From Euperipatoides rowelli (Eukaryota; Onychophora; Udeonychophora; Euonychophora; Peripatopsidae), in the NCBI GenBank assembly GCA_003024985.2, contig PXIH01S0022976.1: 11,287 bases of DNA; one strand, 5' to 3'. Under the pieces are notes generated by a model, which was not told where the DNA came from, did not search any database, and saw only the letters and a list, made by a program, of their open reading frames with translations. The position numbers and the translations under genes were made by a program. This document shows, piece by piece, positions 1-7,597 of this stretch. Within the stretch, counting starts at the first letter, position 1. Each line of letters begins with the position of its first letter.

Positions 1-621
1 GCAGTAGGCTACAAAAATAGGCAGAAATAGACTAGCGCCATCTATTGAGTAAAATTATAACTAAAATTCAATAATTCAAACTAATATTAGAATTTTTAGA
101 ATTTTTCCATTTTTAGACCAAAATGGGGGGGGGGGATAAGATTTTTAACATCCTAGAGTGTAGATGTTCTATGACGGGTTATCTAGTACATATAATTATA
201 CAAAATTGTAATAGCAGATTAATGTACAGTTAATCCAATTATTAAAAAAAAAAAAACATTTCTTCAAAATTAGATGAAATATCAAATAATAACAAAAGTG
301 AGTGGATGGATGTAATGAAGCTCCACACTATGCATTCATCTCATCAGCTCCCCCTACAATATACTGTATATGGTATTAAAGGTTTGTGTCAGTGAGATTT
401 TTCTTGTTTATCTGACAACAAATAATGGTGGAGAATGACCGTACAAAAGTACACGTTTAACGAAAATGAAAGTTATTTCTTTAATGAAAACAACAACTGT
501 AATTGAGAATAAAAAATCGGAATAACATTATTAACAATAATAGAAGGAACCATTGACCTAAAATTAAGATCTTTAAATAATATACATATGCTATACTGTA
601 GACACAATTTTTCTTTCCTTT
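1..621. other. AT-rich non-coding stretch, unassigned
   Basis: No reading frame or recognised protein similarity was seen on either strand. The stretch holds an 11-base G run at 125-135, an A run near 244-256, and a GCGCCATCTATTG motif at 35-47. It ends at the TTAA that begins the piggyBac element. It may be old repeat or plain intergenic DNA. Confidence 0.6.
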
Positions 622-625
622 TTAA

Positions 626-639
626 CCTTCTGTGATGTT
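626..639 (+). repeat. piggyBac left terminal inverted repeat
   Basis: CCTTCTGTGATGTT directly follows the TTAA. It pairs with the opposite-strand reading of 2300-2313 (CCTTCCTGTATGTT) with one compensated one-base shift. Confidence 0.75.
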
Positions 640-666
640 CAAACTGAAGTTACATCTATAATGTTT

Positions 667-683
667 GGGGTCTATATGACCCC
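667..683. repeat. Subterminal hairpin GGGGTC...GACCCC (left)
   Basis: GGGGTCTATATGACCCC is a near-perfect palindrome with a short AT centre, 41 bases inside the left end of the piggyBac element. Related palindromes occur at 1744-1759 and 2282-2299. Subterminal GGGGTC/GACCCC palindromes are, from my general knowledge, common in piggyBac-like elements and are candidates for transposase recognition. That role is inferred here. Confidence 0.7.
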
Positions 684-779
684 ATGNAACAATTTTTATT
701 TTGTATAGTTTATGTTTTTAATAAATTTATATATTTTATAATAAAAAAAAAAAAAAACTTGTAAACCTTGGTTTTTTTT

Positions 780-1590
780 TCCATAGTTGGCTCAATAATA
801 TACACAGTACCTTCATATTCATGCATAGGCAGATGAGCTATTACAAGCAGCCAAAATCCTACAAGTGATCATCAATGGTGATGTTGTCCCATGATTGTTG
901 TATAAGTTTGTCAAAATTTCCACCCACTTATTCCAAATCTTGCTAGCAATCAATTAATCTAAAATCAGTCTTTTTGCTCTAGTGCACTTGTCACCGAATC
1001 TGGTGTGAGAGCAATTTTTCTAAGTCTTCTAAAGACATTGTTGAGTGAAATATTGGTCTGACAAATTGTTCATGCCACAAACTTGATCAAGACTCACCGT
1101 AAAAATGGCACACACCTGCTAGAAGTAAAATATCTAAAGAAGCATGAAAATCCATTGAATCTTCAAATATTTTCCATGTACTTTAGAGAATTCAAGGTTT
1201 GACATTTTTATAATGATATTTTTATATTTTGGGAATAATGTAAAGAAGAAATACAGAATTTACATCTGTTGCTCTTGCAATTGCATAATAAGTTGGTCCA
1301 GGTAGGAATCTGATCACATTTGATGGAGTTATTCAACCTGCATTGGTAACTTTCTAATAACGCCATTTTATTTACCATCCTTTGATTTCAGAGAATTCGC
1401 TATTTCCTCTTCTATATGTTGTTTCATTTTCCAAATCGACACTAACTTCAGTGTTTTTGCTTTCAGTACTTCTTTCCAAAACATATTTGTTATCATCAGA
1501 CACATCATTTTCTTCAGATACTACTTTATCCCAATACTAAGCTATTTGGTCTAATTCTTTTTTTGGCAAGATATTTTCTGGCCATGTCAA
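780..1590 (-). pseudogene. piggyBac transposase fossil (N-terminal and first catalytic region)
   Basis: Read on the minus strand, the segment starts near 1590 with a short basic stretch (MARKYLAKK). An acidic Ser/Asp/Glu-rich N-terminal region follows at about 1393-1548 (for example VSEENDVSDDN), as is usual for piggyBac transposases. Further on, KIWNKWVEILTNLYNN (about 888-938) matches the conserved helix before the first catalytic Asp. ITIDDHL then follows in another frame at 863-883; its Asp matches the first Asp of the DDD catalytic triad in this family. Weak similarity continues to about 790 and then stops. The later catalytic Asp residues and the Cys-rich C-terminus are absent. At least three frame changes and several stops show that it is dead. 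Expression in its present form is very unlikely. Confidence 0.72.
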
Positions 1591-1743
1591 AATAAGCTAA
1601 TCTAGAAAAAAAGATGGAAATAACAGTAAATAACAAATTTATTATTGAAATTGAACAAAAGTTGTAAAAAAAATATAATATTGGATGACTTGGATGAACA
1701 AGAACAGCAGTAGCAAGGGCATAGCTTGACTATGTAAAATATA

Positions 1744-1759
1744 GGGTCTATATGACCCC
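1744..1759. repeat. Subterminal hairpin GGGTC...GACCCC (middle)
   Basis: GGGTCTATATGACCCC is almost identical to the palindrome at 667-683. It lies just before the hAT insertion at 1775, so it belongs to the piggyBac 5' region ahead of the transposase fossil. Confidence 0.65.
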
Positions 1760-1774
1760 ACAACATTATGTGTG

Positions 1775-2137
1775 CAGTGGTTCCCAACCCTGTGACCGCA
1801 GGCACCTATGTGCCCGTCCCTGTTCGTTAACTTAGCAGCGCCTGGAACCCATTGATTTAGATTGATAGTGGAACCAATTTTAAGCAGTTTTCTTGTAAAT
1901 CGACCTCTTTAATTCCATCTTTTCTGCCGAGTTAACGCAGTTGAACTTGAGTACAATGCACGCAAATGGCCGAATTGAGTAGTGGTGGGGATAGTTAGAG
2001 AATTGTCTAAATACAGGCGATACAATCCAGATTCTACCACATTTTTGATTTTTGCGGATATATTTTCGTCATTACGGAAAATATAGATGGTATTTTAGAA
2101 TGTGCTCTAGTGTACAAACATGTTAGGAACCCCCCTG
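1775..2137. mobile_element. hAT-type MITE nested in the piggyBac element
   Basis: The left end reads CAGTGGTTCCCAACC (1775-1789), a typical hAT terminus. The right end, read on the opposite strand from 2137, is CAGGGGGGTTCCTAAC. The two align as inverted repeats with a two-base gap and one substitution. The interior is non-coding. The flanking 8-mers (tatgtgtg and gtaaagta) do not match, so no target duplication supports the exact boundaries. It lies wholly inside the TTAA-flanked element, so it inserted later. The same terminal 15-mer begins the element at 10204, so the two hAT MITEs may be related. Confidence 0.65.
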
Positions 2138-2281
2138 GTAAAGTACATATATTCTACTAAATTTATATAGATTTTTTAAATGATTATACATTTTTCTGGA
2201 TAAATTGTTTATTTAATTAAAAGTCATAAAAGAAAATGGCCAAAAAATATATATTCGGTAACAGTGACTGAACTGCAACTT

Positions 2282-2299
2282 GGGGTCGTATAGGACCCC
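2282..2299. repeat. Subterminal hairpin GGGGTC...GACCCC (right)
   Basis: GGGGTCGTATAGGACCCC is a palindrome with a six-base centre, directly inside the right terminal repeat of the piggyBac element. Confidence 0.7.
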
Positions 2300-2313
2300 A
2301 ACATACAGGAAGG
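2300..2313 (-). repeat. piggyBac right terminal inverted repeat
   Basis: The opposite-strand reading CCTTCCTGTATGTT mirrors the left terminus and is followed immediately by TTAA at 2314-2317. Confidence 0.75.
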
Positions 2314-2541
2314 TTAAATCATTGATTTAAGAAGACCCTAAATAAGTATATATGAAAATAAATAAAATTGAAACTAACCAAATCCAAAAGCTAGTCAGTA
2401 AGATTTACTACTTCATAAATAAGGTATTAATAGTCCAAAGATATTTATAAATATAATTATTAGTCTATTATTAGGTTTATGTTAATTATTTTAAAAAAAA
2501 AAAAATTAATATACAGTAAATATACAGTACATCAATATAAT

Positions 2542-2579
2542 GTAAAAACCTTGGCCCCAAAGGATAAAGGTTTTTTTAC
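2542..2579 (-). other. LINE copy A 3' UTR stem-loop
   Basis: The plus-strand arms GTAAAAACCTT (2542-2552) and AAGGTTTTTTTAC (2567-2579) are inverted repeats around a loop containing GGCCCCAAAGGAT. On the LINE RNA (minus strand) this makes a 3' UTR hairpin about 30 bases after the stop codon. For L2/CR1-type LINEs a 3' hairpin recognised by the reverse transcriptase is known. That role is an inference here. Confidence 0.6.
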
Positions 2580-2609
2580 AAATAGTAAGCTAACAGAAAA
2601 ATAAAAATT

Positions 2610-3740
2610 TTAAATTAAAAAAGTTCTATTTAAAAGAATGTCATGATTAATGAGACCAATCATAAAAGGAATAGTAGATTTTTTAAATCGTTGAGTACGA
2701 ATAAACGGAGTAGAATGCAAATGACAATTTCTAGTAAAAACGACCAGAACTATTAAATTGAATAGGAGTTAAATATTCAGGAAAGAATGAAAAAAATGTA
2801 ACAGCAAATCTTTTAATTAATGAAATTCTAAAATCAAACAAACTAGGAATATTAAGCAATATAAGAGAAGAAGAGTAATCAATATATTCAGAACCCATTA
2901 CAAGCCTAACAGATCTTTTTTGAACTGATTCCAACATATTTTGTTGTTTAGTAATGGATGAGTGCCAAACAGGAGCACAATAAGTTAATAAAGGTCTAAT
3001 AAATGAAAGGTAAACATGTAATAAAGTAAATTTATCAGCCCCAAAACGTTTAAGGTGATATAGCATAAAAATTCTAGAATTGCCTTCTTAATAGATTCTG
3101 AAATATGAATATTCCATTTTAAATTATCCTGAATAAATAAGCCCAAAATCTTAATGGAATCTACAGATTGAATAATATAATTATTAATCACAGGTAGAGA
3201 ATAGTGAATATTTTTTTGAAATGAATGAATAATAAATTGACATTTTTTAATATTAAGAGGTAAATTAATTTCTGAGGCATCCATGACAAGAGAATTAACT
3301 AAACTTTGTGGATTGATGATATTAGTATTAATAAAAATTTGAGTTAAAGTTAAATCATCTATGAATTTCAATCTGAGTGGAATATTAGAAGCAAGATCAT
3401 TAACTAAAATATTAAAAAAAAAACATCCTAATACAGTACCCTGAGGTACTCCATTAGTCAATGAGTAAGACAAAAGTTCACTATCATTGTCAATCTTAAT
3501 ATAATTGGTCCTATTTGATAAAAAGGATAAAATCCATAAGATAAAAGATCCAGGAGGGTTCATATTGATGAGTTTATTTACAAAAATTTGGTGATCTAAA
3601 TTGTCAAAGGCTTTTTGGAAATCAGAAATAAAAGAAACAACAGATGTACCTTTGCTTCAAGAATTCTATGCGTAAAAATAGTTAAATATTGAGAGGTGGA
3701 ACGGTTACGTAAACCACCAAATTGGCATAAAGGAATTAAG
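2610..3740 (-). pseudogene. LINE copy A reverse transcriptase remnant
   Basis: The product is the RNA-dependent DNA polymerase of a non-LTR retrotransposon. On the minus strand the domains run: CQFGGLRNRSTSQYL (start of the conserved RT core, near 3700-3740); FQKAFDNLDH (RT motif with its catalytic-type Asp); NGVPQGTVLG (GVPQG at 3438-3452, intact); FIDDL (FIDD at 3354-3365, the usual F/YxDD catalytic pair, intact); LGLFIQDNLKW; and the thumb-like region SFIRPLLTYCAPVWHSSIT near 2960-3010. A C-terminal tail ends IPFMIGLINH, with a stop at 2610-2612. A frame change near 3640 (after RILEAK), another near 3075-3100 and another near 2730 break it. The longest uninterrupted part is about 190 codons. 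It is non-functional as it stands. Confidence 0.85.
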
Positions 3741-3783
3741 CAGGTGTTTTTCGCACCAATTTGTCATGTTTTGATATATATAA

Positions 3784-3985
3784 AAAAAATGTCCCAATAA
3801 TACATTATTTCAATTTATTCAAGGCGAGATAAACTTTGAATACTATGAAAGTCAGGGCAAACCTTTATATGTGTTGAAATATAAATTTAAAAAAAAAAAA
3901 TCATTTGTTAAGGGTATTGATAAAGAAAGAAAAGTTACTTTTAATACTGCTGGCAAAATAAATCATTCATCAAAATTGATAGATA
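3784..3985 (+). other. Open plus-strand stretch of unknown origin
   Basis: One plus-strand frame stays open from 3784 up to the edge of the TA-flanked element at 3986 (67 codons) and then about ten codons into it. It has no ATG. Its residues look protein-like in places (INFEYYESQGKPLYVLKY, then GIDKERKVTFNTAGKI), but I recognise no family. A poly-A run at about 3889-3900 gives a lysine block. It could be an exon or transposon scrap interrupted by the element, or chance in AT-rich DNA. Confidence 0.25.
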
Positions 3986-4010
3986 TAGGGGAAGTCCTTG
4001 TAATTTGGGC
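3986..4010 (+). repeat. Left terminal inverted repeat of the TA-flanked element
   Basis: It starts TAGGGGAAGTCCTTGTAATT and runs directly into the first GTAATTTGGGCC motif. It matches the right end (5039-5063, opposite strand) at 23 of 25 bases. Confidence 0.85.
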
Positions 4011-4596
4011 CAACGTGTAATTTGGGCCAGTGAAAATTTTCATGTATTCACATAATTATTGTCTATAACATTTGATGTTCTGCTCCTCACAACTTTCAGA
4101 TTACAAAAAAAAGTTACATTTTAGTAGTTTTCTTATAATAATTCATTTTTTGTAAATGTATGTGGTGATAACACAGTTATGGATCTTAGATTCAAACTAT
4201 TATGTAATGTTGGTCATATAATAAACTATATTTGTGGCTAGTTTCATAATTCACTGTGTGTATTCATTCAAGAAATCCAATATAGTGTCCAAATTATCTT
4301 TTTGTGTAATTTGGTTTAACTAGCTGCCGTGTATTTTGGTCCATTGGTACAAATTACATGATCATCTGTATTATATGAAAATTATTAAAACCTTTATACA
4401 CTGCCACAGGGACCAAATTATACAACACTGCCAAAAATAATTTGAATTAATGCTTAAATGTTCTATTACTGCATATTTTATAAAAAAAAAAATTGGACCA
4501 AAATTACTCTTCATAAAAAAAAAATTGGACCAAATTACACTTGTGTGTGGACCAAATTGTACAGCATTGGCACAAATTACCCGCTTACACAAATGG

Positions 4597-4876
4597 ACAC
4601 CTGAGAAGCAAAGGTGTGTAAGTAAATTTTTTAAAAAATTGAGGTAGACCCATAATATGCTACTTGCAGATAGATGTATTTTATGTTTCAGCTTAGTGGT
4701 GAACTTCATACTTCATATTTAGTCCACTAGAGTGTACACATATGGACACCTGAAAAGTCACTAGAGTGCACCACATATTTGGTGAACTCAAGAGATTTTT
4801 CAGCATATCAAAAACTTTGAACTGATGTATCTCTTTTTGTGAAAAATTAACATACGCCACTTTGCTTCTCAGGTGT
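4597..4876. repeat. Internal inverted repeat, 17-bp perfect arms
   Basis: ACACCTGAGAAGCAAAG at 4597-4613 recurs as its exact reverse complement at 4860-4876. With one mismatch the match extends outward to TGGACACC / TGAACACC. A related direct copy, GGACACCTGAAAAG, is at 4744-4757. The spacer also holds two copies of CACTAGAGTG (near 4725 and 4759). Confidence 0.75.
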
Positions 4877-5038
4877 TCAATTTTTTTTTTTTTTTTTACT
4901 TGTTAAAAACTATATTATAACTGTTTCTGAATAAAAAGCTTGTGTGTATTCTAGCATTGTACAATGCTTTACTTAACCTAAAAATTTCAAAGCTTGACAA
5001 TGTACAGTTGTGGTTTTAGAAGCATCCAAAGTTAGGTA

Positions 5039-5063
5039 GTCCAAATTACACGGACTTCCCCTA
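5039..5063 (-). repeat. Right terminal inverted repeat of the TA-flanked element
   Basis: The opposite-strand reading begins TAGGGGAAGTCCGTGTAATT and continues TGGAC. It mirrors 3986-4010 with two mismatches. Confidence 0.85.
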
Positions 5064-5219
5064 CAGATAGGGAAGATTTTTAATATAGACTAAAGAAATT
5101 TAATCTCAAACATCAAACATAAACAAAAACTAAGACCACCTGGGAAACGTATCAAAAAATATTAGTTATCAACTTGAATTAGTTTTTGTATTTATTAACT
5201 TGTGAAAAATACACCATTT

Positions 5220-6100
5220 CTTCATATATATCTTCCATACCACCAAAGAAGTGTTTCAACTTATGTTCTTGCTCCTTTCAGATGTAACTCTATTTTTTTT
5301 AGTGAATTGATTACAACCTGAGTATTGGATTGCACAGTGATGGGAGTGTTTTATAATTCCTTTGTGTCAATCTCTTCCAATATATGTGGTAACTATTTAA
5401 TTTTGTGGTTTCCTCACATAATTCTATGTATTCAGCTTTAACTTTGTGCAATGCAACACATATCTGCTTCTTTCTAATAATATTTCCAAAATATTGTCCT
5501 CCTTCAATTATCACAACATATTCACTACATGATTTCTGGTTATTTACATCATTGTCCAATCCACAGCTGCAAATAGTCATCATTTCTACCATCGTTTTAT
5601 AAGATAGCATTACCCTTTTTGTAGTTTTAAATATGTTCCAGTCTTTCCCAGTTTTCTTTGTATGGCCATTTGTTGAATCGGCTCAAATTTGGATTGTATT
5701 AGCAAGCTCTGGATGTGTTGACCCCAACAGATATAGCAACCACTCAATTTCTCATATGACAGACTTCTTCTGGTTTATATTTACAGTATATCTAACTTAC
5801 AAAGCTTTGATCCTAATGGCAATGTACTGTATTTTTTTTTCTTATTTTATGTCTATCTCTTATTTCACTTGATTTAATATAATCTTAGAACTTCTTTATG
5901 TTTACTAATAGCTAATAAATCATTTCATTTGCTATGTCTCTTTCCCAGAATTTATTGTCGATAGCCTTTTGAAACTCTTGGTACACTGTTTTCCTTACTA
6001 TGATTACCAAATTATCAGCATAGACGGCTAATAAATTATGGTCTTTGCTTTGAATGATTTTAAATGAATAGATTCGATCTTGACCTCTTCAGACNATAAA
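5220..6100 (-). pseudogene. Ty1/copia-like pol fossil: RT C-terminal part and RNase H
   Basis: This is part of the pol polyprotein of an LTR retrotransposon of the Ty1/copia type, read on the minus strand. KDHNLLAVYADNLVII (around 6000-6040) is the RT catalytic motif, with YADN at 6011-6022 where YVDD or YADD is usual. FQKAIDNKFW follows. Next comes the RT end, with LSRFNKWPYKENWE near 5680-5720. The RNase H region has a Gly-Gly stretch (VVIIEGGQYF), then KKQICVAL and KAEYIEL (AEYIEL at 5419-5436), the copia RNase H signature. SERSKNI then KHFFGG near 5240-5275 fits the end of RNase H. Several frameshifts and stops are present. No integrase, gag or LTR was recognised. Confidence 0.75.
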
Positions 6101-6945
6101 ATCAATTCTTTTTTTATTAAAAACAAATCATCTTATCTAGCTTATCTGATGATGAAAAAGTACAAGTAATAATTATTGTTGTATTTTCTTTTCCTTCGTA
6201 TATTTTCTTTTAGTGGATAGAAATACTTCTTGGGTCCCGAACGTTATCTTGTTGATCGATTTGGCTAATATTCAATAAAAATAGATCTCTCACCCTTTAC
6301 AAACTTTAACCTGACAGTTTCTGATTTCTATGAAATCATTTATTGTTTCCACAATGCTAACATTAACTTTCCAATCATTAAGAATTCGATAGTTGAACAA
6401 CTTGTAGGTTATCAGATTTCAGACACTTTGCAAATAAACTATTAAAAAAAAAAACGATAGCAAAACAATCTGGCGCATTTCTATATTTAAAAGAAATCCA
6501 ATTTTCTTAAACTTTTAAACGCCATATATGCCGTCGTGTTTGTCAGCTTCGTTTTCTATTGCAAAACAAACAGATTCATGTCTGCATATGTTGAGATATT
6601 AGAATTAGGATTCGATCATTCAAGCACCAGATAAGCCTTCAGCAATCATTTTAAAGGCGCACTGCAATTGTAAATTGAACACAATACTTTTCAATCTAAA
6701 ATCTATGTAAATAATAATAATAAAATATAAAAATTTTAAAATTTATTTTAACATTATAAATGATATGTTGATAAAGTGTTATGAAGAAATTTAAAATATT
6801 AAATCCGATTGGATTAAAAAAAAATAAAAAATATAGGCTATATTAAATTCGATTGGATATACTCCAAAGTTTTTAAATTCATGTTAAAGCGATGATTTTA
6901 ATAAACATCAATTATATTTCAAATTATCAATTCTGACTTGTTATA
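6101..6945. other. AT-rich interval, mostly unassigned
   Basis: The part next to the copia fossil (to about 6300) may be its integrase-RT linker, but I see no diagnostic motif. The remainder is AT-rich and stop-filled on both strands. ATTAAATCCGATTGGAT at 6798-6814 is repeated with one change at 6842-6858, 44 bases apart. One ambiguous base is at 6095, just outside the interval. Confidence 0.5.
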
Positions 6946-7457
6946 TTCCAGCTCAAGGATTGCGAACCTATGATACGCATAACACTCTGTGACACATGGA
7001 CACAATTTGGGTGGCACTCCATATGAACCTATTAATATTGTACTGTTGTACATGTAATAAATAGAAAATTGGTGTCTGTGACAACTGATGTCACCCCAAA
7101 TATTGTAGGTAAACATAATGGTTTTGTGCAAGCTCTTAGTGAAGAAGTTCAGCAACCTATTGTGCAGTTCTATTGCATTATACACCAGGAGGCGTTGTGC
7201 ATGAAAGCAAGTAAGAATTCATTTGGAAGTGTAGGCTACTCTCTGAATAAAATGGTGAAATTTATATCTGCACGTGCTCTAAATAATTGCCAGTTCACGA
7301 AGATGAAGATATTAGACGAGGTAGATTATCAATATGGCGAACTTATGCACAATAATGTTCACAGCTGGAGTCGTGATGGCACACAACATTTGAAAGTAAT
7401 AAACTAACCTTCAAGTGGGATACTAGTCGGGAAAGATTTGGCATCCCTGTTCTAGCT
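6946..7457 (+). mobile_element. Short hAT element with 8-bp target duplication
   Basis: The body runs from 6954 (CAAGGATTGCGAA) to 7449, whose opposite-strand reading is CAGGGATGCCAAA. These ends align as inverted repeats with one gap and two substitutions. The flanking 8-mers TTCCAGCT (6946-6953) and TTCTAGCT (7450-7457) match at 7 of 8 bases, and an 8-bp target duplication is the hAT hallmark. A hAT transposase fragment lies inside on the plus strand. At 496 bp the element is far too short to be autonomous and looks like an internal-deletion derivative. Confidence 0.75.
7039..7405 (+). pseudogene. hAT transposase fragment (ZBED5/GTF2IRD2-like family)
   Basis: The frame opens at 7036, after a stop, and contains KLVSVTTDVTPNIVGKHNG, FYCIIHQEALCMKAS, NKMVKFISARALN and a final WSRDG. 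This order matches the central catalytic region of hAT transposases of the type domesticated in vertebrates as ZBED5 and GTF2IRD2. In that group the pattern is VTTDGAPxMVG, then CIIHQEALC, then IRARALNHRQF, then WLSRG. The TTD Asp corresponds to the first catalytic acid. Here DGA has become DVT and WLSRG has lost its Leu. The BED zinc finger, the rest of the catalytic core and the dimerisation domain are missing. A stop follows at 7405-7407. It is about 120 codons of a family usually several hundred long, so it is a fragment. Confidence 0.78.
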
Positions 7458-7494
7458 TGTTGATCAATTTGTTACCTATTGGCTATTGATCATG

Positions 7495-7515
7495 TTATTA
7501 TTATTATTTTATTTA
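7495..7515 (-). repeat. LINE copy B 3' microsatellite tail
   Basis: A TTATTATTATTATTTTATTTA run on the plus strand corresponds to a TAA-rich tail at the 3' end of the minus-strand LINE. Confidence 0.6.
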
Positions 7516-7549
7516 TCCAAAATATATATGAAAATCATACAAGGAAATA

Positions 7550-7597
7550 GCAAAGGTTCTAGCCCCCAAAAGGATGTGAACATTTTTACATATAGTC
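7550..7597 (-). other. LINE copy B 3' UTR conserved block and weak hairpin
   Basis: The plus-strand order GGTTC, AGCCCCCAAAAGGAT (7561-7575), GAACA, TTTTTACATATAGT parallels the copy A block at 2542-2587. GGTTC and GAAC can pair around the same conserved loop. The pairing bases differ from copy A while base-pairing is kept in part. Confidence 0.5.

Larger units (their letters stand above)
622..2317 (-). mobile_element. piggyBac-superfamily DNA transposon, degenerate
   Basis: The element is flanked by TTAA at 622-625 and 2314-2317, the target duplication expected for piggyBac. Its ends form an imperfect terminal inverted repeat: CCTTCTGTGATGTT inward from the left, and CCTTCCTGTATGTT on the opposite strand inward from the right. 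Near each end there is a GGGGTC...GACCCC hairpin, and a third hairpin sits before the nested hAT insert. A frameshifted transposase fossil on the minus strand lies between 780 and 1590. At about 1.7 kb, including a 363-bp insert, it is shorter than an autonomous piggyBac. The missing part is the C-terminal half of the transposase. Superfamily assignment rests on TTAA, the ends and the transposase together. Confidence 0.82.
2475..3775 (-). mobile_element. CR1/L2-like LINE, copy A, 5'-truncated
   Basis: A minus-strand non-LTR retrotransposon keeps the reverse transcriptase, the C-terminal region and the 3' UTR but lacks the endonuclease. Truncation from the 5' side is usual for LINE insertions. 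The 3' UTR (about 2475-2609) shares a GGCCCCAAAGGAT block and a TTTTTACA-ATAGT block, in plus-strand reading, with the 3' UTR of copy B near 7561-7597. The two copies therefore belong to the same or closely related families. Both borders are approximate: the 3' end fades into A/T runs near 2475-2505, and recognisable coding stops near 3775. No target duplication was identified. Confidence 0.78.
3986..5063. mobile_element. Non-autonomous TA-flanked DNA transposon with repeated internal motif
   Basis: The left end reads TAGGGGAAGTCCTTGTAATTTGG (from 3986). The right end, on the opposite strand from 5063, reads TAGGGGAAGTCCGTGTAATTTGG. Over the first 25 bases the ends match at 23, making clear terminal inverted repeats. 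The TA at 3986-3987 and 5062-5063 is best read as a TA target duplication, which would suit a Tc1/mariner/pogo-type transposase, but TSD and terminus cannot be told apart from one copy. The interior has no recognisable transposase; the two overlapping reading frames at 4371-4709 and 4450-4647 resemble nothing and sit on A/T runs. About ten further copies of GTAATTTGGNCC are scattered in both orientations. A long internal inverted repeat is also present. Confidence 0.8.

Noticed and set aside
1602-1805. 67-codon minus-strand frame upstream of the piggyBac fossil
   Set aside because: It spans the border of the nested hAT MITE, is rich in Phe, Cys and Tyr from A/T runs, and resembles no protein.
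4371-4709. Overlapping frames on both strands inside the TA-flanked element
   Set aside because: Both are built from poly-A/T runs and repeated motif copies. Neither shows DDE transposase motifs.
5405-5872. Plus-strand frames opposite the copia fossil
   Set aside because: They are antisense to recognisable RNase H and RT motifs and have no similarity of their own.
6946-7185. 88-codon minus-strand frame at 6919-7185
   Set aside because: It is antisense to the hAT transposase fragment, whose motifs are clear on the plus strand.
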